Shown here in pieces: positions 8,356-17,964 of a stretch of DNA of 64,000 nt. Each line of letters opens with the position of its first letter. Position 1 is the stretch's first letter. The notes under the pieces are model-generated. The model was not told where the DNA came from, made no database searches, and saw only the letters and a program-made list of their open reading frames with translations. The DNA is from CAYQQJ01 sp964419935. Its GTDB lineage: Bacteria; Pseudomonadota; Gammaproteobacteria; Pseudomonadales; Cellvibrionaceae. The stretch lies in contig CAYQQJ010000016.1 in assembly GCA_964419935.1 (NCBI GenBank), forward strand, positions 19,001 to 83,000, given 5' to 3'. The translations under genes and the position numbers were made by a program.

Positions 8356-10500
8356 ATGTTCAGGTTTTTCACGCCTTTAACCAAAGTTCAGAAAGATCGC
8401 GCGATCATGCGCGAAACCGATGCGCGCCTGGCGAAGTACAGCCGCCGCGGATTGATGTTCAACTTTCTCGCGTTTTTGCTGTGCCTGGCCGGCGGAAACT
8501 TTGTTGAAAAGCAACAGGGCCTGGCGATTGTACTGACCGTCGGCTTGTTGCTGATCACCTTATTGCGCGGGTTCTTTTTGTTCCGGTTCGAGGCGTTGTA
8601 CCCGCGCGCGCCCACCCGGTGGCGTAACAGCTATTTTCTTGCGACCCTGCTTGGCGCCACCTGGTGGGGATTCATTATGGTCAGCATCACTCTGGTGCTG
8701 AAGATGGAGGATGAAGCACCGCTGCTCTGGCTTTATACTGTCGTCTTTTTTTCCACGACGGCCCACGCTTTCGCTCCCTATCAGAAATTTCTCAAAATCT
8801 ATCAATTTGTCGGTCAGGTGCCGGCGGCTTTGGCCGCGTTTTTGATTCCCGATGTCAACGCGTATTTATATGGCATTTTGCTGATCGTTTTTTACCTCAT
8901 TCTCGCTCATCAATGTCGCTTGATGTCCGAGGATTATTGGCAACGGCTGGCTGCAACCTTCGCATTGGCTAAAAAGACGGAAAACCTCGAGGAAGAAAAG
9001 CGCGATACGCGAGCAACGGTGCAGCTCAACCAGGAATTCATGCAGAACCTGCACGCAGACCTCAGTGAAGTGGTTGACCTCACTGCAAGTGGGTTACAAG
9101 GGCTTCAATCGGAGACCGAATCGGCAGCGGCGGTAGATCGCCTGGAGTATGCGCGCGAATGCCAGGCCCGAATCTTCTCGAGTGTCGACGATTTTCGTGG
9201 CCTGCTGAACAAAGAGCTCACCTTGGAATCCCGTGTTTTCAACGTTCGGCATGAGTTGCAGGCGTTGATTACCGATGCCGTCGATGATGCGGAAGATCGT
9301 CAGATTCAACTTGAATCGGCACTTTCTCCAACCATTCCGATGCGTCTTGAGGGTGATGCATTGCGTCTCGGCCAGATCGTTCGCACGATTATTACTAGCG
9401 TGATGCAAAGTGCGCATAATTGTTTTGTACTGGTTGAAGCCGATTTTCTACGGGAATTCGAAGCCTCGGGTGACCTGCAGGTTACGGTGTCGCGACAGCA
9501 GTTCAACAAAAAACGATTCTTCCAGTCTGAGTCAGGGGCAACGGTGGTCGACAGTTTGGATCTGTCAGTTTGCAAGGGCCTGGCTGACAGCATGAATGGC
9601 ACGCTCGCGGTAACCGAAGATCATAAGGGTAATCACAATATCTGTTTCCGTGCAAAATTTGTTGTTCCCGAAGTGGACAGTCAGATTGATTTTCATAAAG
9701 ATATTTTCACCGGGCACAACATACTTGTTGTGCATCCGAGTTCGGGGCTCGTGGCAGTTAAACGACGTGAATTGGACGCGTTGGGGCTGTCAGTCAGGAC
9801 GGAATCGCAGTACAGACGCGCCTACCAGACGCTGTTGCGCAGTTACAGTGAAAATGAGCCAATCGAATGCGTGCTGTTTTATATTGATCCACAGAATATG
9901 GAATCGATCGAGTTCGGCCAAACGTTACTCGAACATTCGGAACTCCGCCATACCCATCAACTAATTGCGTGTGCCAATAGTGCGCGGGAGCATTCTGCGG
10001 TACGGGAGTTGGCGAAAGAAGAGCATTATGTCCACCTCCTTTCACAGCCGGTCGGACTCTACGAGCTCGGAATTTCGTTATATGACATTTATGCCCAGAA
10101 TGACAACAATCCCAATGAGGAGCACGAAAAGCATGCATTGCGGGTTCTGTATATCGACACTCAGGGCGGGAGTAGCGACTTTGGTGCGGATCAACTGCAG
10201 ATCGCCGGTGCGGAGGTTGAAGTTGTCGACATGCATCGGCTGGAGAAGCAGACCCTTGACCGACATGAGTTCAAGCTGATTGTCATGGAATGCCGGGAAG
10301 GACAGTCCCGTTGCTCTCGTGTTATCACAAAGGTCCGCGAGATAGAACGGGAGTTACACCATTCGGTGTTGCTGCCCGTTATTGGTGTTGGTTCGCAGCG
10401 CATCCGTAACTTCTATGAACTCGGATTTGATCATTTTGTGGATCTGAGTCAGCAGCCGTTGCGCCTCGATACGACATTGCGGTATTGGGCGAATTTATAA
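8356..10500 (+). CDS. Membrane hybrid histidine-kinase homologue lacking catalytic residues
   Basis: A 714-residue protein with the layout of a hybrid sensor kinase but degenerate at each active position. About six membrane segments occupy residues 30-190 and a helical linker lies at 190-230. The HisKA-like stretch 'FMQNLHADLSEVV' has Ala234 where the phospho-accepting His belongs (His233 is one residue earlier). The ATPase-like region 'LRLGQIVRTIITSVMQSA' (about residues 336-353) lacks the N-box Asn residues, and no G-box is evident. Two receiver-like domains follow. In the first (about 454-570) the acidic pocket is lost and the phospho-Asp position is Tyr509 ('CVLFYIDP'). In the second (about 594-714) it is Glu645 ('LIVMECREG'), which may mimic phosphorylation. 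It stands alone after etfA. Probably a scaffold or allosteric signalling protein; the function is unknown. Confidence 0.85.
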   Translation: MFRFFTPLTKVQKDRAIMRETDARLAKYSRRGLMFNFLAFLLCLAGGNFVEKQQGLAIVLTVGLLLITLLRGFFLFRFEALYPRAPTRWRNSYFLATLLGATWWGFIMVSITLVLKMEDEAPLLWLYTVVFFSTTAHAFAPYQKFLKIYQFVGQVPAALAAFLIPDVNAYLYGILLIVFYLILAHQCRLMSEDYWQRLAATFALAKKTENLEEEKRDTRATVQLNQEFMQNLHADLSEVVDLTASGLQGLQSETESAAAVDRLEYARECQARIFSSVDDFRGLLNKELTLESRVFNVRHELQALITDAVDDAEDRQIQLESALSPTIPMRLEGDALRLGQIVRTIITSVMQSAHNCFVLVEADFLREFEASGDLQVTVSRQQFNKKRFFQSESGATVVDSLDLSVCKGLADSMNGTLAVTEDHKGNHNICFRAKFVVPEVDSQIDFHKDIFTGHNILVVHPSSGLVAVKRRELDALGLSVRTESQYRRAYQTLLRSYSENEPIECVLFYIDPQNMESIEFGQTLLEHSELRHTHQLIACANSAREHSAVRELAKEEHYVHLLSQPVGLYELGISLYDIYAQNDNNPNEEHEKHALRVLYIDTQGGSSDFGADQLQIAGAEVEVVDMHRLEKQTLDRHEFKLIVMECREGQSRCSRVITKVREIERELHHSVLLPVIGVGSQRIRNFYELGFDHFVDLSQQPLRLDTTLRYWANL

Positions 10501-10507
10501 GAATTGA

Positions 10508-10535
10508 GAAAAGGGAAAAGTGGAAAAGGGAAAAG
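10508..10535. repeat. 13-bp homopurine motif, copies 2 and 3
   Basis: GAAAAGGGAAAAG is repeated at 10508-10520 and 10523-10535 (15-bp period). It is identical to 2261-2273 and also lies directly after a stop codon. Confidence 0.5.
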
Positions 10536-10546
10536 CGAGATTAGTA

Positions 10547-10567
10547 TCGGTGGGCACTGCCCACCGA
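10547..10567 (-). terminator. Hairpin between convergent genes, possible terminator
   Basis: A 9-bp stem TCGGTGGGC/GCCCACCGA with loop ACT lies between the kinase homologue and xthA. Neither side has a clean T-tract. On the minus strand the run after the stem is pyrimidine-rich (the complement of the homopurine repeat), so a leftward terminator for xthA/prc is the better guess. Confidence 0.45.
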
Positions 10568-10601
10568 GGCTCTGAAATAGCATTCGGCTTAAGAAATTAC
10601 T

Positions 10602-11414
10602 CTAAACCGTAAACTCCGTCCAGACCGGGCAGTGGTCCGAGGGTTTTTCCATGGCGCGTACGTCATAATCGATGCCGGCGCTCGCGCAGTGTTCCATCAG
10701 CGATTGCGTTGCCAGTATCAGATCAATTCTCAGTCCTCGCTTGGGTTCTCGCTCGAAGCCACGGCTGCGATAGTCAAACCAGCTGAAATAGTCGCAGTTG
10801 TCGGGATGATGGCAGCGGTAGGTGTCCTGTAGTCCCCAATCAAGTATGTTCTGCAACCATTCCCTTTCTTCCGGTAGAAAGCTGCATTTGCCGGTGCGCA
10901 ACCAGCGTTTGCGGTTGTCTTCGCCAATGCCGATGTCCAGATCCTGATGGGAGATATTCATATCGCCCATCACAATCAGTGCTTCAGCGGTGTCGCGCTG
11001 CTGCAGGAGTTCCAGCAAGTCCTTGTAATACCGCTGCTTGTTGGGGAATTTGACTGGGTGATCGCGACTTTCGCCCTGGGGAAAGTAACCATTCATTACC
11101 GTCAGGGGAAGGCCGCTGGCGAGTTTGAAGGTACCGCTAATGAAACGTTTTTGGGTCGTTTCATCATCATTGGGAAATCCCTTCTGAACAGATTCAAAAG
11201 GTAGACGCGAAAGTAGGGCGACGCCGTAGTGAGTCTTTTGGCCGGAGTATTCAACGTGATATCCGAGGTCACGAATGGCATCAACGGGAAACTCCTCATC
11301 GGTGACCTTGGTTTCCTGAAGTCCGATAAAATCCGGCTGGTGCCGGTCGACCACCGCCTGCAGCTGGTGAAGCCGCTGGCGGATGCTGTTGACATTGAAC
11401 GAAACACATTTCAT
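10602..11414 (-). CDS. xthA: Exodeoxyribonuclease III
   Basis: Base-excision-repair AP endonuclease and 3'-5' exonuclease of the exonuclease-endonuclease-phosphatase fold, 270 residues (E. coli XthA 268). It shows '[15 protein letters not shown]' with the metal-site Asn, 'FIGLQETKV' with the metal-binding Glu, '[15 protein letters not shown]' with the catalytic Asp and Asn, the '[17 protein letters not shown]' segment (Arg-rich, then the Asp of the DNA-binding loop), and 'KPSDHCPVW' with the catalytic Asp-His pair. It acts in the cytoplasm on abasic sites. The gene lies 69 bp downstream of prc on the same strand, so co-transcription is possible. Confidence 0.96.
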   Translation of the reverse strand: MKCVSFNVNSIRQRLHQLQAVVDRHQPDFIGLQETKVTDEEFPVDAIRDLGYHVEYSGQKTHYGVALLSRLPFESVQKGFPNDDETTQKRFISGTFKLASGLPLTVMNGYFPQGESRDHPVKFPNKQRYYKDLLELLQQRDTAEALIVMGDMNISHQDLDIGIGEDNRKRWLRTGKCSFLPEEREWLQNILDWGLQDTYRCHHPDNCDYFSWFDYRSRGFEREPKRGLRIDLILATQSLMEHCASAGIDYDVRAMEKPSDHCPVWTEFTV

Positions 11415-11483
11415 TTTTACAACTATCCGCTTCTTTTACTTAAAATTGTTTGTGCACTTTAGAACTGCTTATCGCCCGGTTGT

Positions 11484-13622
11484 TTAGAAACCGCTGGCGG
11501 CTTGCTTCAACTCCGGTTCCTTGAGTAAGTTGATCATGTCCACCATGATATAGCTTGTTTCATTGAGCAGGGTGTCGCCTTCAAGAGTGATGTCCGTATC
11601 GGCTGATATTGCCACTGCCGCTTCGTCTTCTTTTTCCTGCGTTTCTTCAGCAGCGCGGAACTCCTTCAGTGTTTTGTAGGGTTCCAGACCTTTGGCAGTC
11701 CGACGTTTATTGTCGATGCGCATTGCAGCCACTTCCAACTCTTCTTTCTCATTGATGCGCGCTTTTTCATTAAGCGACACGCGGGTTTTGTCTTTGTTCG
11801 CGCGTTGAAGTTTTAGTTGATCAAGAAGATAGATGAAATCGGGATCCTGTGCACTGCGCTTGGTGTGAGCAGCTTCCAAACGTGGAATCAGTGAGCTGAA
11901 ATCGAAATATTCTTCATGCGCAACCGCGTGTATTTGATCCCAGGGCAGGGCATTGTCGTAGGCTGACTCGCCGACTTCGTCCTGGTCGATAAGCACCGGC
12001 AGGTCGATATCAGGGACTACACCACGATGCTGGGTACTGTCGCCAGAGACGCGATAGAATTTGGATTCGGTCAACTTGAGGCGCCCTTCTACAACAGGCG
12101 TCAGAGATTGGACGGTGCCTTTGCCAAAGGTTCGGGATCCGACAATAAGTCCACGATTATAATCCTGAATGGCACCGGCAAAAATTTCCGAGGCAGATGC
12201 GCTCAAACGGTTTACCATCACAATCATGGGGCCGCGGTAGCGCGCCTTGAATCTGGACCGATTATAGCGGGATACGCGATTGTCAGATTCCCGAATCTGT
12301 ACCACCGGGCCGGGATCAATGAACAGGTCTGTCAGCATGGTCGCCTCTGTCAGCGAGCCACCGCCGTTGTTGCGCAGGTCGATGATGATGCCGTCGACGT
12401 GCTCCTTTTGTAGTTCATCCAGCAAGATCGCCACGTCTCGCGTAGTGCTTTTATAATCCGGTTCTCCGCGGTGGTAGGCTTCGAAATCGATATAGAACGC
12501 GGGAACTTCAATGACGCCGACCTTGAAGATTTCATCGCCATCGGAGAGCTCGAAGGTCGCTTTGCGTGCGGCCTGATCTTCGAGTTTGACCTTGCCGCGT
12601 TTGATGCGGATGATCTTCGGCTCGAGCTTGGCCGATGACTCCGGTGGCAGGACTTCAAGCCGCACGACAGTATCCTTCGGTCCGCGAATCAGCTGGACAA
12701 CTTCGTCCAGTCGCCAGCCGACGATGTCGGTCATTTCACCGTCGTCGCCCTGAGCGACGCCGGTAATTCTATCTGCCGGTTTGAGTTGGCCCTGCATAGC
12801 TGCAGGGCCGCCGGCCACCAGCCGAACAACTTTGGTATGCTCGTCTTCTGATTGCAGCACTGCACCAATGCCTTCCAGCGACAAGGACATGTTGATATTG
12901 AAGTTTTCTGATGTGCGCGGGGAGAGATAATTCGTATGGGGGTCGTAGAGCAGGGTGAGCGAATTTATCATCACCTCGAAGACATCGTTGCTGTTTTGTT
13001 GTAAAACGCGATTCAACTGGTTTTTGTAGCGACGATGCAGGGTTTCCCTGGCTTCTTCAACAGTTTTTCCGGCGAGTTTGAGATTGAGCACGTTCAATTT
13101 GATGCGTTTGTGCCACAGCTCGTCAGCTTCGATCTGGGTTTTGGGCCAGGAAGCGGCGTCGGGGTCCAGTTCTATGCTGTCTTTGGTAGTGAAATCGAAT
13201 TTGACTTCCGGATCGGTCACTTCGCCCAGTACTTGCTCCAAACGCGAAACAACCCGTTGCCGATAAACGTTGTAGATGTCGAAGCCAGCGTCCAGTTTGC
13301 CCTTTTTGAAGAGATCGTCAAACTGATTTTCCAGCTGTCTGAACTTGGCTATGTCAGCCTCATAGAAAAACAGGTTGGCAGGGTCGAGGCTGTCGAGGTA
13401 ATGGGCAAGAAAGTCCCTGGACAGCTTGTCATCGAGGGGAAGATCCCGGTAGTGACGCTCGGCCAGCTTGTGGAGAACATCCATTGTGGTTTTTGACTGT
13501 GCCGGCGTTGGAGATAGCTGTTCGGGCGCTTTCGCCAGAGCAGCGGTAGCCAGAACGCAAGATAGCACCAAAAAAACCAGCTGCTGGCAGCTGTGGCGAA
13601 GTATTTCATTAGAACGCATCAT
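11484..13622 (-). CDS. prc: Carboxy-terminal (tail-specific) processing protease
   Basis: Periplasmic S41 serine protease (Prc/Tsp) that trims or degrades envelope proteins by their C-termini and controls cell-wall hydrolases. It has 712 residues. A signal peptide covers about residues 1-30 ('LVFLVLSCVLATAALAKA'). An N-terminal helical domain is followed by a PDZ domain around residues 245-330 ('LSLEGIGAVLQSEDEHTKVV'). The S41 core contains 'IIDLRNNGGGSLTEA', the catalytic Ser in 'NRLSASASEIFAGAIQDY' near residue 475 and the Lys in 'GSRTFGKGTVQSL' near 500. A Prc-type C-terminal domain (DUF3340) ends the protein. E. coli Prc is 682 residues, so it is full length. Confidence 0.96.
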   Translation of the reverse strand: MMRSNEILRHSCQQLVFLVLSCVLATAALAKAPEQLSPTPAQSKTTMDVLHKLAERHYRDLPLDDKLSRDFLAHYLDSLDPANLFFYEADIAKFRQLENQFDDLFKKGKLDAGFDIYNVYRQRVVSRLEQVLGEVTDPEVKFDFTTKDSIELDPDAASWPKTQIEADELWHKRIKLNVLNLKLAGKTVEEARETLHRRYKNQLNRVLQQNSNDVFEVMINSLTLLYDPHTNYLSPRTSENFNINMSLSLEGIGAVLQSEDEHTKVVRLVAGGPAAMQGQLKPADRITGVAQGDDGEMTDIVGWRLDEVVQLIRGPKDTVVRLEVLPPESSAKLEPKIIRIKRGKVKLEDQAARKATFELSDGDEIFKVGVIEVPAFYIDFEAYHRGEPDYKSTTRDVAILLDELQKEHVDGIIIDLRNNGGGSLTEATMLTDLFIDPGPVVQIRESDNRVSRYNRSRFKARYRGPMIVMVNRLSASASEIFAGAIQDYNRGLIVGSRTFGKGTVQSLTPVVEGRLKLTESKFYRVSGDSTQHRGVVPDIDLPVLIDQDEVGESAYDNALPWDQIHAVAHEEYFDFSSLIPRLEAAHTKRSAQDPDFIYLLDQLKLQRANKDKTRVSLNEKARINEKEELEVAAMRIDNKRRTAKGLEPYKTLKEFRAAEETQEKEDEAAVAISADTDITLEGDTLLNETSYIMVDMINLLKEPELKQAASGF

Positions 13623-14236
13623 TATTCCAACTGTAAGTCTTTGATTGGGCAGTAGAAAGCTATGGAAACTATAGCATAGACACCCGTTGCGGTTGATGAG
13701 GTTGCGAGGGTATTTTGCAAGATGTGACAGAATAACCTCATTTTATGACCACTAATCTCGCAATCGGTGCCATTTGTGCCAATTGATGCCGTTCTCTTTG
13801 CGGCTGTAGCCTCTGTGGCGTTGCTTGATTAGGCAACCTTCAGTACAAATTGGCGGTAACTCTATCGGTTCAATAAAAGCTGATGGCCGGGATTTATTAA
13901 GGCCCTGTGTGGGGTTCTTCACAATATGGATGAACCTCGGTCGCCTGGCCGAAAGCCTGCTGGTATAAGTATTCTCCGAAGACATCTCTACTCAGCGTTT
14001 CGCACCCAGCGGGGGGGGCCGTCCGTATGCGCAGCCGTGTGTAAAGGTGCTCTCAGGTAATCGTAGTATATAACGGATGGGTTGTCTCAAACCAAAAAGC
14101 ATAATCCCGAGATTCATGTTCCAAGGCAGCTGAATTCTTCAGCAGCCTGAAAGATCATAAACCTGGAAGTATGGTTACGTTGCGTAGGCGCGGCAGGTTA
14201 CAATTCGGTTGTTAATGCAGCGCGAGAGGATTTTCC
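13623..14236. other. 614-bp intergenic region between divergent prc and ABC exporter genes
   Basis: No convincing gene is seen. It must hold the prc promoter (a TATAGT box can be read leftward in the first 60 bp, without a clear -35) and the rightward promoter of the ABC operon. A 77-codon leftward open frame (13752-13985) lacks a proper ribosome-binding site. No tRNA, small RNA or strong hairpin is evident by eye. Confidence 0.5.
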
Positions 14237-15163
14237 GTGCAGTCGATTGTAGCAGTACAGAATTTAACCAAAATCTATGCGTCGGGCTTTCACGCCCTCA
14301 AAAACGTGGACCTGAATATTCGGACGGGGGAAATCTTCGCCCTGCTCGGGCCCAACGGTGCAGGCAAGTCGACGCTGATCAACATCATTTGCGGTATTGT
14401 CAATGCCAGCAGCGGCAGTGTGACAGCGGATGGCCATGACATTGTAAAAAACTACCGTGCGGCAAGGGCGAAGATTGGACTGGTTCCCCAGGAGTTGACC
14501 ACTGATGCGTTCGAGAGCGTGTGGGCGACGGTGAAGTTCAGTCGGGGTTTATTCGGAAAGCCGCCCAATAATGCCTATCTTGAGCGAGTGTTGCGGGATT
14601 TATCCCTGTGGGAGAAGAGGGACTCCAAAATCATGGCGCTCAGCGGCGGCATGAAGCGGCGGGTCATGATTGCGAAGGCGCTGTCCCATGAGCCGCAAAT
14701 CCTGTTTCTGGATGAGCCCACGGCCGGTGTTGATGTTGCGCTGCGTCGGGACATGTGGGCCATGGTACGCCGCCTACGGGAAAGCGGAGTGACAATTATC
14801 CTCACGACCCATTATATTGAAGAAGCCGAGGATATGGCCGACCGTATTGGCATTATCAACAACGGCGAAATTATCCTGGTGGAAGACAAGGTCACGCTCA
14901 TGGATAAACTGGGGCAGCAGCAACTTGTCATTTATTTACAGCAGCCTTTGAGCGCGATACCTGATGCGCTAAAGCATTATCCGTTGCGCATCGAGTCCAA
15001 CGGCCATGCATTGGCCTATACTTACGACAGTCACGAGGAACAGACCGGTATTGCCGAATTGCTACGCAACCTGGATGAGGCCGGGATAGACTATAAGAAT
15101 CTGAGCTCGCATCAGAGTTCGCTTGAGGATATTTTCGTTAGCCTGGTGGGAGAGAAACGGTGA
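14237..15163 (+). CDS. ABC exporter ATP-binding protein (YadG type)
   Basis: Cytoplasmic ATPase of an ABC-2 type exporter, 308 residues. It contains Walker A 'GPNGAGKST' (about residues 36-44), the Q-loop '[13 protein letters not shown]', the ABC signature '[16 protein letters not shown]' (LSGGM form), Walker B '[12 protein letters not shown]' and the H-loop His in '[16 protein letters not shown]'. The GTG start is supported by GAGAGGA at 14224-14230. Its stop overlaps the permease start (GTGA). Closest in layout to E. coli YadG/YadH, whose substrate is unknown. The C-terminal tail (after about residue 225) is the usual regulatory extension of DrrA/YadG proteins. Confidence 0.93.
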   Translation: MQSIVAVQNLTKIYASGFHALKNVDLNIRTGEIFALLGPNGAGKSTLINIICGIVNASSGSVTADGHDIVKNYRAARAKIGLVPQELTTDAFESVWATVKFSRGLFGKPPNNAYLERVLRDLSLWEKRDSKIMALSGGMKRRVMIAKALSHEPQILFLDEPTAGVDVALRRDMWAMVRRLRESGVTIILTTHYIEEAEDMADRIGIINNGEIILVEDKVTLMDKLGQQQLVIYLQQPLSAIPDALKHYPLRIESNGHALAYTYDSHEEQTGIAELLRNLDEAGIDYKNLSSHQSSLEDIFVSLVGEKR

Positions 15164-15921
15164 ATTTTTACGCTGTCGGTGCAATATTCAAGTTTGAAAT
15201 GAGCCGGACGTGGCGAACCCTCATGCAAAGCATTGCTTCTCCGGTTATTTCCACCTCGTTGTATTTCGTGGTGTTCGGCTCCGCGATAGGCTCGCGTATG
15301 GTGGCAATTGATGGAATCAGTTACGGCGCTTTTATCGTTCCGGGTTTGGTGATGCTGACCCTGCTTAGCCAGAGTATTGCCAACGCGTCATTCGGTATCT
15401 ACATGCCGCGTTTTTCGGGAACGATCTATGAGGTGCTGTCGGCACCAGTGTCTTACCTGGAGATTCTTTTGGGTTACGTTGGCGCTGCGGCGACCAAATG
15501 TGTGATTCTCGGTATTCTGATTTTGGTGACCGCAAGGTTCTTTGTTGATTTTGAAATCCAGCACCCATTCTGGATGTTGGCCTTTCTGGTACTTACCGCA
15601 GTTACCTTCAGCCTCTTTGGATTTATCATCGGGATATGGGCGGACGGATTTGAAAAGCTACAAATCGTCCCGTTGATGATTGTTACGCCCTTGGCCTTTC
15701 TTGGTGGCAGTTTTTATTCCATCGATATGCTGCCGCCCCTGTGGCAGAAAATCACCTTGTTTAACCCGGTGGTGTACTTGATTAGTGGCTTTCGCTGGAG
15801 CTTTTACGGGATGGCGGACGTCAGCGTAGTGATCAGCTTGGGTATGACCTTCGCTTTCCTGATTTTATGCTTGGTCGTCGTCGCCTGGATATTCAGGACG
15901 GGCTATCGGCTGAGGAGCTGA
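15160..15921 (+). CDS. ABC-2 type permease (YadH type)
   Basis: Inner-membrane partner of the preceding ATPase, 253 residues with about six membrane segments. The ABC-2 family pattern is clear: an N-terminal amphipathic helix ('[19 protein letters not shown]'), '[20 protein letters not shown]' and the conserved '[20 protein letters not shown]' before the last helices, then '[16 protein letters not shown]'. Its GTG start overlaps the upstream stop (GTGA), so the two are translated together. It dimerises to form the export path. The substrate is unknown; polysaccharide, lipid or drug export are all possible for this class. Confidence 0.92.
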   Translation: MNFYAVGAIFKFEMSRTWRTLMQSIASPVISTSLYFVVFGSAIGSRMVAIDGISYGAFIVPGLVMLTLLSQSIANASFGIYMPRFSGTIYEVLSAPVSYLEILLGYVGAAATKCVILGILILVTARFFVDFEIQHPFWMLAFLVLTAVTFSLFGFIIGIWADGFEKLQIVPLMIVTPLAFLGGSFYSIDMLPPLWQKITLFNPVVYLISGFRWSFYGMADVSVVISLGMTFAFLILCLVVVAWIFRTGYRLRS

Positions 15922-15972
15922 TGACGTGTGAGCGAAGAACAATAATTGACAGCATAGCCTCAGTTGTAAGGA

Positions 15973-17964
15973 ATGACTATAGTGTCACTATCGTTTATTA
16001 TGGTGCCAACACAGAGCCGGAGACCGGGTATCTTCACCGCAGGTAATCAGCTGGGTAAAGTCATTAACGTGCTTCAAAAGATGGCTTTATGTGCCGCTTT
16101 GACAGGTGCATCGGTTGTCGCTGTGGCCACGACCCGTGACGGCCGCGAATTGGCGGACCTTAGTCTGGAGGAGCTCTCGACGCTAAAGGTGACGTCGGTC
16201 TCCAAGACTGCCGAGTCCTTGTCCGACGCGCCTGCCTCCATCCATGTGATTACCGGAGCCGAAATCCAACGTACCGGTGTAACTTCTCTGCCAGAAGCCC
16301 TGAGACTCGCTCCGAACCTGCAAGTTGCACGCTTTGATGCAGCGAACTACGGGATTACGGCGCGTGGCTTTAATGGTTTGTTCGCCAACAAAATGCTCGT
16401 GATGATAGATGGGCGAACGGTTTATTCGCCCTTGTTTTCGGGCGTATTTTGGGACGTACAAGACGTTGTTCTTGAGGATGTGGAACGCATCGAAGTGGTT
16501 AGTGGTCCCGGTGCTACCCTTTGGGGCGCTAATGCGGTGAACGGCGTTATCAGCGTTACCAGCCGATCTGCAGCAGAAACTCAGGGCACATTATTATCGG
16601 TTGGCGCGAGCCCGCTGGAACACCAAGCCACGGCTCGTTACGGCGGAGAGCTGGGTGATGGTCACTACCGGGTTTACATGAAATCTAGCACTCATGATGA
16701 CATTCCGGTTGTCGGAGCTGACTTGAGTGGTACCGGGTGGCATCGCACCCACACAGGCTTTCGCAGTGATTGGGGTGACGTCCACGACGGCTTCACTTTG
16801 CAAGGCGATGCCTATCGCGGCCGACTCGGCCAGCTATATCAGGATGAGGTGGAAACCTCCGGCGTTCATCTGCTCGGTCGGATGCGTCGTCAACTCGCAC
16901 AGGATTCCGCTTTGGAGGTGCAGGCGTATTTTGACCATACGGAGCGCGATCAACCGGGGTTAGGGGCACAGGATCTCAACGTGTTTGATCTGGAGTTCCA
17001 TCATGCTGTCAAACCCAATGCGGCCCATAATGTTGTCTGGGGCGGGGGTTATCGGCGGGCGCGAGATCATGTTGTATCTGACACGCTTCATTTCATGCCC
17101 GAAAAACTCACAATGAATTGGGCCAACATCTTTGTTCAGGACGAAATCGAGCTCCGTGATGATATTCGGCTTACGCTGGGAACCAAGTTGGAAAAAAATC
17201 CCTATACGGGTTGGGAATATCTGCCCAACCTGCGAATGGCCTGGATTCCTTCGTCCAGCCAGTTGGTATGGACTGCCGTTTCACGCGCCGTGCGCTCGCC
17301 GTCCCGTATCGATCGGGATCTGTACGTACCCGGTTTTCCCGCAGGCATGAACGGAGAGCCCAATTATTTAATCGCCGGCGGGCCGGATTTTGTATCCGAA
17401 GTCGCCAAGGTCGTCGAACTCGGTTATCGAGCCCAGCCCGTGAGTAGTGCATCCTACTCATTGACCTTGTTTCACACCAACTACGAGCAGCTGAAAACCC
17501 AGGAATACCGCACGCAAGGATTTGGCTTGGAGTTCAGCAACAAAGCGCGGGCTACCAGTTACGGCCTGGAAATGTGGGGCAGCTGGCAGGCGACTTCGCG
17601 CTGGCGTTTGCGTGGTGGTGTTACCGCCCAGGATATTGACATTGAGCTCGAACCCGAGAGCTCCGATGAATTCGCGAAGCGGATGGACAGCAATGATCCT
17701 TCGGTCTATTGGATGCTTCGTTCGTCTTATGATTTCTCGAACTCTGTGCAGCTGGACGCAACTTTCCGACATGTAAATCCATTAGAGGATATTCCTGACT
17801 ATCAAGCCCTGGATTTGCGTCTTGCATGGGACATCACGCCGGAACTGGAAATATCGGTAACCGGACAAAATCTACTCGACCAATCCCATGCTGAAATTAG
17901 CGTAGAGCTCGACCGTTACGAATTCGAACGGGCGGTTTTCTGGAAGGTGATATGGCGGCAGTGA
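15973..17964 (+). CDS. TonB-dependent receptor linked to a YfiR/kinase module
   Basis: Outer-membrane receptor of up to 663 residues. A signal peptide lies near residues 30-52 ('MALCAALTGASVVAVA'). A short 'DLSLEELSTLKVTSVSKT' segment follows, then the plug domain ('APASIHVITGAEIQRTGV', 'LMVIDGRTVY'-like stretch, 'VERIEVVSGPGATLWGANAV'). A beta-barrel ends the protein, but it finishes in '...FWKVIWRQ' rather than a terminal Phe. This plug subclass often sits beside YfiR-type proteins and sensor kinases, as here. The start is uncertain: AAGGA abuts the first ATG, so GTG at 15982 (9-nt spacing) is an alternative. Its last 13 bp overlap the yfiR-like gene. It may sense or import an extracellular ligand. 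Confidence 0.9.
   Translation: MTIVSLSFIMVPTQSRRPGIFTAGNQLGKVINVLQKMALCAALTGASVVAVATTRDGRELADLSLEELSTLKVTSVSKTAESLSDAPASIHVITGAEIQRTGVTSLPEALRLAPNLQVARFDAANYGITARGFNGLFANKMLVMIDGRTVYSPLFSGVFWDVQDVVLEDVERIEVVSGPGATLWGANAVNGVISVTSRSAAETQGTLLSVGASPLEHQATARYGGELGDGHYRVYMKSSTHDDIPVVGADLSGTGWHRTHTGFRSDWGDVHDGFTLQGDAYRGRLGQLYQDEVETSGVHLLGRMRRQLAQDSALEVQAYFDHTERDQPGLGAQDLNVFDLEFHHAVKPNAAHNVVWGGGYRRARDHVVSDTLHFMPEKLTMNWANIFVQDEIELRDDIRLTLGTKLEKNPYTGWEYLPNLRMAWIPSSSQLVWTAVSRAVRSPSRIDRDLYVPGFPAGMNGEPNYLIAGGPDFVSEVAKVVELGYRAQPVSSASYSLTLFHTNYEQLKTQEYRTQGFGLEFSNKARATSYGLEMWGSWQATSRWRLRGGVTAQDIDIELEPESSDEFAKRMDSNDPSVYWMLRSSYDFSNSVQLDATFRHVNPLEDIPDYQALDLRLAWDITPELEISVTGQNLLDQSHAEISVELDRYEFERAVFWKVIWRQ

Noticed and set aside
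13752..13985. Leftward 77-codon open frame upstream of prc
   Set aside because: No clear ribosome-binding site, low-complexity basic sequence without hydrophobic core, and no operon context.
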